Shown: piece after piece, positions 56,910 to 64,000 of the stretch
Layout: each line of letters opens with the position of its first letter
How positions within the stretch are numbered: the first letter of the stretch is position 1
Source of the DNA: Trueperella sp.
GTDB taxonomy: Bacteria > Actinomycetota > Actinomycetes > Actinomycetales > Actinomycetaceae
Assembly (NCBI GenBank): GCA_030532125.1
Contig: JAUNLU010000001.1
Span: 487,960 to 551,959, forward strand
DNA length: 64,000 bases
Direction of reading: 5' to 3'
Translations under genes and position numbers: made by a program
Notes under the pieces: generated by a model
What the model was told of the DNA's origin: nothing
What the model saw: only the letters and a program-made list of their open reading frames with translations
The model's database searches: none

Positions 56910-59507
56910 GTGTTTGAACGGTTTACAGACCGCGCCCGTCGGGTGATCGTGCTGGCGCAGGAAGAAGCACGCAACCTGAAGCACAACTACCTTGGTACTG
57001 AGCACATTCTGTTGGGCTTGATTAAGGAAGGCGAAGGCGTTGCGGCTAAAGCGCTGGAGTCGCTGGGTATCAGCTTCGATGACGTGCGCGACCAGGTAGT
57101 AGAGATTATTGGCGAAGGCCAGGAACAGCCGTCTGGCCATATCCCGTTCACGCCGCGCGCCAAAAAGGTGCTGGAATACGCTATGCGGGAAGGGCTGCAG
57201 CTCGGTCACTCCTATATCGGCACTGAGCATTTGCTGTTAGGGCTGAGCCGGGAGCAAGACGGCGTTGCGGCGCAAGTGCTCGTGAAGCTGGGCGCTGATT
57301 TACCGCGGGTGCGCCAACAAGTTACCCAGCTGCTCTCGGGATATCAAGGGAAAGAAGCGGTCGGAGTAGGCGGCGGTGGCGCTCGCGAAGGCGTCAAGGC
57401 TGGCTCGACCGTATTGGATCAATACGGGCGCAATCTCACCCAAGCTGCGCGGGAAAACAAGCTGGATCCAGTTATTGGGCGGCACACCGAAACTCAGCGG
57501 GTTATGCAGGTGCTCTCGCGGCGCACGAAGAACAACCCGGTGTTGATCGGGGAACCCGGCGTCGGAAAAACTGCGGTAGTAGAGGGGTTGGCCCAAGCAA
57601 TTAGTGCGGGCGATGTGCCGGAAACTCTGAAAGAAAAGCAGCTGTATGCGCTGGATATGGGGTCTTTGGTGGCCGGATCACGCTACCGGGGCGACTTCGA
57701 AGAGCGCATGAAGAAGATTCTGAAAGAAATCAACACTCGCGGCGATATCGTCTTGTTTATTGACGAGGTACACACCTTAGTTGGCGCCGGTGCAGCGGAG
57801 GGGGCGTTAGATGCGGCCTCGCTGCTGAAACCAATGATGGCACGTGGTGAGCTGCAGGTAATTGGGGCCACCACGCTTGACGAATACCGCAAACATATTG
57901 AAAAGGATGCGGCGTTGGAACGGCGCTTCCAACCCATTCAGGTGGAGCAGCCTACGGTTAAAGAGACCATCGCGATTTTGGAGGGGCTGCGCGATCGCTA
58001 CGAGGCATTCCATCGGGTGACTATTACGGATGACGCCCTGGAATCTGCGGCCACATTGGCGGATCGGTACATTAATGATCGTTTCTTGCCTGATAAAGCT
58101 ATCGACTTGATTGACGAGGCGGGGGCGCGGCTGGCAATCCGGAAGATGACGGCGCCGCCAGAACTGCGCGAACTTGATGAAAAGATCGCTGATGTGCGGC
58201 GAGAAAAAGAAGCGGCCATTGACGGGCAAGACTTCGAGAAAGCTGCGGCACTGCGGGATACCGAACAGCAGCTAGCCAATGAACGCAGCGAAAAGGAAAA
58301 AGCCTGGAAAGAGGGCGACCTGGACGAAATCTCGGTGGTGGATGAAGATCTGATCACCGAGGTGCTGTCGATGTCCACCGGCATCCCGGTATTTAAGCTA
58401 ACTGAAGCTGAATCGGCGAAGCTGCTGCGCATGGAAGAGGAACTGCACAAGCGGGTTATCGGCCAGAATGAAGCTGTCACCGCGCTTTCGCAAGCTATTC
58501 GGCGTACCCGGGCCGGGCTGAAAGATCCGAACCGGCCGGGCGGCTCCTTTATCTTCGCGGGCCCAACTGGGGTAGGTAAAACCGAGTTGGCAAAGGCACT
58601 GGCAGAGTTCCTATTTGGGGACGAAGAAGCGCTTATCACCCTGGATATGTCTGAATATTCGGAGAAACACGCGGTTTCGCGACTATTCGGTGCCCCGCCC
58701 GGATATGTGGGCTATGACGAAGGCGGCCAACTGACCGAAAAGGTGCGGCGTAAGCCGTTCTCGGTGGTGTTGTTTGACGAAGTAGAGAAAGCACACCAAG
58801 ATCTGTTTAACTCGCTGTTGCAGATTTTGGAAGAAGGCCGGCTCACTGACTCCCAAGGGCGAGTAGTGGACTTCAAGAACACCGTCATCATTATGACCAC
58901 CAACCTGGGGACAAAGGATATTGCTAAGGGTGTGGAAACTGGCTTCCAGTTTGATGCCGATACCGCAACATCCTATGAGCGGATGAAGCTGCGGGTTAAT
59001 GAAGAACTGAAGAATCACTTCCGCCCAGAGTTCTTGAACCGCGTGGATGAGATTATCGTATTCCCGCAGCTAGAACGGGATGAGATCCTGCAGATTGTGG
59101 ATCTGATGATTGCCAAATTGGCTGAGCGGCTGGAAGATCAGGGCATGTCGATTGTGCTGACTGACGCCGCTAAGCAGCTGTTGGCAGATCGCGGTTATGA
59201 CCCAGTGCTGGGGGCACGCCCGTTGCGCCGCGCAATTCAACGCGATATTGAGGATGCGCTTTCGGAGAAGCTGCTGTTTGGCGAGTTCACTAAGGGTCAG
59301 ACGATTGTGGTGGATGTGGATGAAAACGATATCCCTAAGTCCTTCACTTTTGCCGGCCACGATTCGGACTACCAGCTGCCGCAGGGTGTGAAACCGGCGC
59401 CCGAAGCGCAACATATTGACGGTTTTGCGCGGGCAGTGGACACTCGCCCAGTGGGTGAAGCGGGCGAATCGCATCAATCCAGCACTCCGCCGGCACAGAC
59501 TGAATAG
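56910..59507 (+). CDS. clpC: Clp protease ATPase ClpC
   Basis: 865 residues. Two Clp-N repeats, a first AAA+ module with GEPGVGKT at about 214-221, a short middle region with a UVR-type segment (about 418-455), and a second module with GPTGVGKT at about 552-559. The short middle domain and the UVR part mark ClpC and separate it from the ClpB at 8719. It unfolds substrates for ClpP, which is not in this window. The start is GTG with AAAAGGAGT upstream. The C-terminal tail is polar. Confidence 0.96.
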   Translation: MFERFTDRARRVIVLAQEEARNLKHNYLGTEHILLGLIKEGEGVAAKALESLGISFDDVRDQVVEIIGEGQEQPSGHIPFTPRAKKVLEYAMREGLQLGHSYIGTEHLLLGLSREQDGVAAQVLVKLGADLPRVRQQVTQLLSGYQGKEAVGVGGGGAREGVKAGSTVLDQYGRNLTQAARENKLDPVIGRHTETQRVMQVLSRRTKNNPVLIGEPGVGKTAVVEGLAQAISAGDVPETLKEKQLYALDMGSLVAGSRYRGDFEERMKKILKEINTRGDIVLFIDEVHTLVGAGAAEGALDAASLLKPMMARGELQVIGATTLDEYRKHIEKDAALERRFQPIQVEQPTVKETIAILEGLRDRYEAFHRVTITDDALESAATLADRYINDRFLPDKAIDLIDEAGARLAIRKMTAPPELRELDEKIADVRREKEAAIDGQDFEKAAALRDTEQQLANERSEKEKAWKEGDLDEISVVDEDLITEVLSMSTGIPVFKLTEAESAKLLRMEEELHKRVIGQNEAVTALSQAIRRTRAGLKDPNRPGGSFIFAGPTGVGKTELAKALAEFLFGDEEALITLDMSEYSEKHAVSRLFGAPPGYVGYDEGGQLTEKVRRKPFSVVLFDEVEKAHQDLFNSLLQILEEGRLTDSQGRVVDFKNTVIIMTTNLGTKDIAKGVETGFQFDADTATSYERMKLRVNEELKNHFRPEFLNRVDEIIVFPQLERDEILQIVDLMIAKLAERLEDQGMSIVLTDAAKQLLADRGYDPVLGARPLRRAIQRDIEDALSEKLLFGEFTKGQTIVVDVDENDIPKSFTFAGHDSDYQLPQGVKPAPEAQHIDGFARAVDTRPVGEAGESHQSSTPPAQTE

Positions 59508-59527
59508 TTCCCCGGAGTGGCGGATCG

Positions 59528-59533
59528 TAGGAT
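59528..59533 (+). promoter_or_regulatory. Leaderless -10 box (TAGGAT-N6-ATG)
   Basis: TAGGAT is followed by six bases and the ATG at 59540. No ribosome site is present. Confidence 0.7.
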
Positions 59534-59539
59534 ATAGCT

Positions 59540-60928
59540 ATGAGTTTGCAGACGATTAGCTACCGCATCCCGGGTCACACCACATATGAGTATCGCTTGG
59601 CAGTGCCACTGCGCTATCCGCGTAGTGGTGGGCCATACGGCAAACTGACCACTGCTGTACCGGCGGATGGGTCGGGCGCGCCGGGAGAGACTATCACCAT
59701 CTTTGCGCGCGAAATTGTGCGCGCCGGCAACGAAACTGCCCCGCGACTGGTTTACTTTCAGGGCGGGCCGGGATCGGCGGCGCCGCGTCCTGCCCCAATT
59801 TCTGGATGGGTAGCGCAGCTAGCCGCACAATTTCGGGTAGTGCTGTTAGATGAACGGGGCACTGGGCAGTCGCATGCGCTGGATCAGCACACGGTAACTG
59901 CCGTGGGTGACGCCGCCCAGCAAGCTGACTACTTGAGCTATTTCCGGGCTGACTCCATAGTGGCGGATGCGGAATCTCTCCGGCAGGCACTCCAAGGGGA
60001 TGAGCCGTGGTATGCGCTGGGGCAGTCTTTCGGCGGCTTTTGCCTCACTACGTATCTGTCGCAGGCGCCGCAGGGATTGCGCGGGGCAATGATAACTGCA
60101 GGACTGCCCAGCCTCACCCGGCACGCGGATGAAGTCTACCGGCGCACCTACCAACAAACCGAGCTGCGCAATCAAGAATTTTTTACCCGTTACCCGCGCG
60201 ATGAAGAAACCTGTTGGCAAATAGTTGAGCACCTGGCCAGTACGCCAGATGAATTACTCCCCACTGGGGAAGCGCTTACGCCGGGGCGGTTCCGGATGCT
60301 GGGCATAAACTTGGGCACTTCCTACGGGCTGGAAAAAATACACCAACTACTGGAAGATCCATTCGTAACCGTGGGCGGGCGGCGTCGGCTCAGCTCTCGA
60401 TTCCGGGCTGCGCTGGGAAGCGAACTGTCCTACTGGGATGTGCCAATGTACTTTGCCCTGCACGAGTCGATCTACGCGCAAGCCAGCACTGGCGCCACTA
60501 ACTGGTCAGCGCACCGGATGCGGGAAGAATTTCCCAGTATGCGCCTGCCAGAGCTCAGCGCCGACGCAGAACGGGAGCTGCGCGCTGCTGGTTACGGTTT
60601 CCGATTCACTGGAGAGCATGTTTATCCCTGGCAAGGGGAGCAAGATCCGGCATTGCAGCCGCTACTGCCGGCGGTAGACGCATTAGCACAGCGTGGAGAT
60701 CTACCTAATTTGCATGATCCTGGGGTATTAGCAGCAAATGAAGTGCCGGTGGCGGCATGGATCTACCGCCCAGATATGTTTGTGCCAGCGGAACTAAGTG
60801 AAGAGACGGCAGCGCAGATTCGCGGCACCGTGGTATTGCGTTCGGCGCAGTATCATCACGATGCCCTGCGCACCAATGACGATGTCGTGATCCCCGGGTT
60901 GCTCAGCGCTTTGGGGCTGGCACAGTAG
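59540..60928 (+). CDS. Alpha/beta-hydrolase peptidase, proline-iminopeptidase-like (S33)
   Basis: 462 residues. It has the oxyanion-type QGGPGS motif, LLDERGTGQS, and the nucleophile elbow GQSFGGF (Ser near residue 162). Asp and His residues of the triad lie near the C-terminus (the QYHHDAL region holds the probable His). This matches proline iminopeptidases and related aminopeptidases, which remove N-terminal Pro or small residues; no signal peptide is seen. It has its own leaderless-type promoter. A nucleoside hydrolase gene follows by 30 bases. Confidence 0.88.
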   Translation: MSLQTISYRIPGHTTYEYRLAVPLRYPRSGGPYGKLTTAVPADGSGAPGETITIFAREIVRAGNETAPRLVYFQGGPGSAAPRPAPISGWVAQLAAQFRVVLLDERGTGQSHALDQHTVTAVGDAAQQADYLSYFRADSIVADAESLRQALQGDEPWYALGQSFGGFCLTTYLSQAPQGLRGAMITAGLPSLTRHADEVYRRTYQQTELRNQEFFTRYPRDEETCWQIVEHLASTPDELLPTGEALTPGRFRMLGINLGTSYGLEKIHQLLEDPFVTVGGRRRLSSRFRAALGSELSYWDVPMYFALHESIYAQASTGATNWSAHRMREEFPSMRLPELSADAERELRAAGYGFRFTGEHVYPWQGEQDPALQPLLPAVDALAQRGDLPNLHDPGVLAANEVPVAAWIYRPDMFVPAELSEETAAQIRGTVVLRSAQYHHDALRTNDDVVIPGLLSALGLAQ

Positions 60929-60958
60929 CTCCGGTGCTGGCAGATAGTTAGGGGCGAG

Positions 60959-61909
60959 GTGGCTACTAAACCGTTGTATTTTGATTGCGACTGCGGGGTA
61001 GACGACGCAGTTGCGCTAGTTTATCTGGCTAAATCTCCGGAGATATCCCTGGTGGGAGTGGGGACGGTATGCGGCAATATTGACTCGCCGCAAGCGGCAG
61101 AAAATTCGCTGCGACTATTGGGCTTGTGTGGGCGGTCAGATGTGCCGGTGGCTATTGGGGAAAATCGATTCCTCACCCGTGACTTTACTGGCGGCCCAGT
61201 GGAGATCCATGGCACCAACGGTATAGGTGGAGTGGAACTGCCCGCCGTCGATAAAAAACCAGTGGAAAAATCGGCGGCACAATTGCTGGTGGAGCTGGCA
61301 AATGAATTTCCCGGGGAACTGGAGATCTGTGCCGTGGGTCCGCTAACTAACCTCGCTCGGGCAATAGCTTTAGATCCAGACTTGCCGGATAAAGTTCAGC
61401 AGGTGACGGTGATGGGCGGAGCTTTCGGGGTGCCGGGGAACGTCAGCCCAGTTGCGGAAGCAAATATCTGGAATGACCCAGAAGCTGCGCAAATAGTGGT
61501 GGAGCAGCCGTGGGCAATTAGCTTTGTGGGGCTGGATGTGACCATGCGCAGTGTGCTGGAAGAGTCGCATCGCCAACAGCTACTCAGTTCCGCACGGCCC
61601 GAAACCCGCGCTTTAGGTGAGATGCTGGATCACTATTTTGATTTCTACCGCGCAGAATATGGGCGCCGCTGCAGCCCGATCCACGACGCGGCAGCGGCAG
61701 TGTTGGCGGTGGGTGCAGCTGAGCTCATGGAATCGCCGCGAGTCCCGATCGTGATTGATACTACTGACGGCCCCGGGAGAGGACAAACTATTGCCGATCT
61801 GCGGGGGCAGCGCGTACAGCGCACAGACCGGGCAGGCGCCAAGGCGCGGCCAGCACTAGAATTTGATCGCGACATCGTGGTACAGGTGATGGCGCGGCTA
61901 TTGCCCTAA
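60959..61909 (+). CDS. Inosine-uridine preferring nucleoside hydrolase
   Basis: 316 residues. The calcium-binding N-terminus is DCDCGVDDA (usual DTDPGxDD form, with the four Asp retained), followed by GPLTNLA, VMGGAF and a His region HDAAAA near residue 242. It splits nucleosides into base and ribose. The start is GTG; GGGGCGAGG may serve as its ribosome site. It is next to the peptidase gene and may be co-transcribed. The exact nucleoside is unknown. Confidence 0.9.
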   Translation: MATKPLYFDCDCGVDDAVALVYLAKSPEISLVGVGTVCGNIDSPQAAENSLRLLGLCGRSDVPVAIGENRFLTRDFTGGPVEIHGTNGIGGVELPAVDKKPVEKSAAQLLVELANEFPGELEICAVGPLTNLARAIALDPDLPDKVQQVTVMGGAFGVPGNVSPVAEANIWNDPEAAQIVVEQPWAISFVGLDVTMRSVLEESHRQQLLSSARPETRALGEMLDHYFDFYRAEYGRRCSPIHDAAAAVLAVGAAELMESPRVPIVIDTTDGPGRGQTIADLRGQRVQRTDRAGAKARPALEFDRDIVVQVMARLLP

Positions 61910-62125
61910 TCCAATCTGGGATGTGCCGGTGGTCACCTATTTTCCATACTGTGCTAGCAGTCACCTGCGCAATTGATTTGAGATGAAAAGTGAAGCTGGG
62001 CGGGGGAAGTAGTCTATGTAGGCACAGTTCATTGCCCTTTGATAAATTTGAAGAGTTGCACAGCGACTACACTTAATAGTGCGGAAAATGACCGCAGTTT
62101 TAATTCCTAGTGGAGGAACATCCGG

Positions 62126-64000
62126 ATGACGAAATACGTTTATAACTTCACCGAGGGAGATAAAGACCAAAAAGATCTTCTCGGTGGCAAGGGTGCAAAC
62201 TTGGCAGAAATGACTAATTTGGGTCTGCCGGTGCCCCCAGGCTTCACGATCACCACTGAAGCGTGCCGCGCTTACCTGAGCGCTGGCGAAACCCCAGAAT
62301 CATTGGATGTTGAGGTTACCGCAGCTGTGCGGGATGTCGAATCCGTAATGCAAAAGCACCTCGGCGACCCGGAGAATCCATTGCTGATCTCGGTGCGCTC
62401 GGGCGCCAAATTCTCCATGCCCGGCATGATGGAAACTGTGCTGAACGTAGGGCTGAATGACGAATCCGTCGTCGGCCTAGCAACCCAATCCGGCAATGAG
62501 CGCTTTGCTTGGGACTCCTACCGCCGGTTAATCCAAATGTTTGGCAAGACCGTGATGGACATCGACGGTGACCTATTCTCCGATGCGTTGCACGAACTGC
62601 AGGACCGCAAGGGATACCAGGGCGACCTCGATATGACTACCGAGGACCTCAAGGAACTGGTAGTTGCATACAAGAAGATCGTTAAAGAGCAAACCGGTGA
62701 GGATTTCCCGCAGGATCCCCGCACCCAGCTCGATATGGCGATTGAAGCCGTATTCCGCTCCTGGAACACGGATCGCGCGCGGCTTTACCGCCGGCGGGAA
62801 CACATCCCGAATGATCTGGGCACGGCGGTAAACGTACAAACCATGGTGTTCGGCAATATGGGTGAGGGCTCCGGCACCGGCGTCTGCTTCACCCGCGACC
62901 CCTCCACTGGGCATTCCGGGGTATATGGCGACTACCTGGAAAACGCTCAAGGTGAAGACGTCGTCGCTGGTATCCGCAACACTCTGCCGCTTTCTGCGCT
63001 GAAAGACGTGGATGAGAAGTCGTACACGGAACTGACCGGCATTATGGAGAAGCTGGAAACCCACTACCGCGATCTGTGCGATATTGAGTTCACCATCCAG
63101 GAAGGCAAGCTGTGGATGCTGCAGACCCGCGTAGGTAAGCGCACCGCGGCGGCAGCATTCCGGGTGGCAGACCAGCTGGTGGCAGAACGCCTGATTACGC
63201 GAGACGAATCCGTAACCCGAGTAACTGGCGATCAGCTCACCTCGCTACTCTTCCCGCAGTTTGACAAGGATGCGCCGAAGGTAGTTATCTCGCGCGGTAT
63301 GGCCGCTTCGCCAGGTGCCGCAGTAGGCGAGATTGTTATGAATAACGAGCAGGCAGTGGAACGCACCCGCGCTGGCGCTTCGGTAATCCTGGTGCGCCGG
63401 GAAACCAACCCAGATGACCTGCAGGGCATGGTAGTTTCCTCCGGCGTGCTGACTGCGCGCGGTGGTAAGACCTCGCATGCTGCCGTGGTGGCACGGGGCA
63501 TGGGTCGGTGCTGTGTGGTTGGTGCTGATGACCTGGTGGTCAGCGCAGAGGAAGGCACGGTATTTGTTAAATCCACCGGCAAGACCTACCACGCAGGTGA
63601 CGTCATCGCGATTGACGGCACCACCGGTGAAATTTTTGAAGGTGATGTTCCGGTTACGGACTCGCCAGTAATGACCTACATTGCGCACGGGCTGGAAGCC
63701 GGTCTAGCTGCCTCGCCAGATGATGACACTCGGGAATTGGTGACCGCAGTAGACCGCATCTTGACCCATGCGGATGCTATGCGGGCGATGAGCGTTCGCG
63801 CTAACGCTGATACGCCAGAAGACGCAATGCGCGCTCGCGAATTTGGCGCCCAGGGTATTGGGCTGTGCCGCACTGAGCATATGTTCCTCGGTGATCGCCG
63901 CAAGTACATCGAGACTGTCATCCTGGCGGAGAATGAAACGGAACAGCAGGAAGCTTTCGATGCGCTGCTGCCATTGCAGCGGGACGACTTCGTGGGAATT
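62126..64000 (+). CDS. ppdK: Pyruvate, phosphate dikinase, 5' part (continues beyond window)
   Basis: The first 625 residues of a protein normally near 880. The ATP-grasp domain comes first (LLGGKGANLAEM, SVRSGAKFSMPGMM), then the swivelling domain with the catalytic His451 in GGKTSHAAVVARG, then the start of the PEP-binding barrel (GIGLCRTEHMF). It interconverts pyruvate and PEP with ATP and phosphate. GGAGGAA precedes the ATG. The upstream 215 bases are AT-rich and hold a TACACTTAAT stretch that may be the -10 region. The frame remains open to the last base. Confidence 0.96.
   Translation, partial: MTKYVYNFTEGDKDQKDLLGGKGANLAEMTNLGLPVPPGFTITTEACRAYLSAGETPESLDVEVTAAVRDVESVMQKHLGDPENPLLISVRSGAKFSMPGMMETVLNVGLNDESVVGLATQSGNERFAWDSYRRLIQMFGKTVMDIDGDLFSDALHELQDRKGYQGDLDMTTEDLKELVVAYKKIVKEQTGEDFPQDPRTQLDMAIEAVFRSWNTDRARLYRRREHIPNDLGTAVNVQTMVFGNMGEGSGTGVCFTRDPSTGHSGVYGDYLENAQGEDVVAGIRNTLPLSALKDVDEKSYTELTGIMEKLETHYRDLCDIEFTIQEGKLWMLQTRVGKRTAAAAFRVADQLVAERLITRDESVTRVTGDQLTSLLFPQFDKDAPKVVISRGMAASPGAAVGEIVMNNEQAVERTRAGASVILVRRETNPDDLQGMVVSSGVLTARGGKTSHAAVVARGMGRCCVVGADDLVVSAEEGTVFVKSTGKTYHAGDVIAIDGTTGEIFEGDVPVTDSPVMTYIAHGLEAGLAASPDDDTRELVTAVDRILTHADAMRAMSVRANADTPEDAMRAREFGAQGIGLCRTEHMFLGDRRKYIETVILAENETEQQEAFDALLPLQRDDFVGI

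Overview
The window looks like a chromosomal backbone segment from a moderate-G+C member of the Actinomycetota, probably near the Actinomycetaceae; the genus cannot be fixed from the sequence alone. The evidence is a dnaK-grpE-dnaJ-hspR heat-shock operon with a HspR-type (HAIR) operator, a BldC-like regulator, a Holin-X/DUF3618 pair, DUF3073, an LppM-like lipoprotein, a GTP-type PEP carboxykinase, inositol-3-phosphate synthase, a mycothiol-synthase-like double GNAT protein, and a MutT1-like NUDIX/histidine-phosphatase fusion. I see no transposase, integrase, phage module, CRISPR array or rRNA. Four tRNA genes are present.

Layout. 1-3.4 kb: 3' end of an MFS exporter, a cupin, a ROK sugar kinase and a FetB-type permease. 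3.5-11.5 kb: dnaK-grpE-dnaJ-hspR-gluQRS-clpB, all on the plus strand. 11.6-24.2 kb: housekeeping metabolism (short-chain dehydrogenases, amino-acid permease, ino1, xth, pyrE, a SPOUT methylase, sirtuin, fba, purA, lppM). 24.6-30.4 kb: pckG, purC with a TetR gene, gdhA and small conserved proteins. 30.7-36.2 kb: bldC, envelope proteins, tpx, murJ, a GH1 glycosidase and a tRNA-Phe/Asp/Glu cluster. 36.3-40.9 kb: mscS-msrB-EEP hydrolase, tRNA-Lys, an unknown gene and mshD. 40.9-50.3 kb: a phosphate neighbourhood (ppk, mutT1-like, pstSCAB, then pit and a DUF47 PhoU-like gene on the opposite strand). 50.5-64 kb: AGCS symporter, a 483-bp gap with two structured elements, an unknown membrane protein, nitrobindin-like/ygfZ/DUF2516/dtd/galE, clpC, a peptidase, a nucleoside hydrolase, and the start of ppdK, which runs off the window.

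The stress genes form a connected quality-control set: the DnaK and ClpB disaggregation machinery under HspR, and ClpC under what may be a ClgR site. Pst, Pit, DUF47 and Ppk together would cover phosphate uptake and polyphosphate storage. PEPCK and PPDK sit at the PEP/pyruvate/oxaloacetate node.

Two sequence-level patterns stand out. First, at least nine genes have a TANNNT box exactly six bases before the start codon and no Shine-Dalgarno sequence, the signature of leaderless transcription; this also fixes several start codons. Second, many genes end in long, nearly perfect hairpins, often shared by convergent genes. The most unusual individual items are a probable AUC start for the mshD-like gene, gluQRS embedded in the chaperone operon, and two unassigned RNA-like structures at 52.0-52.4 kb. 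I did not find a clear new multi-gene system; most of the window is ordinary core genome.
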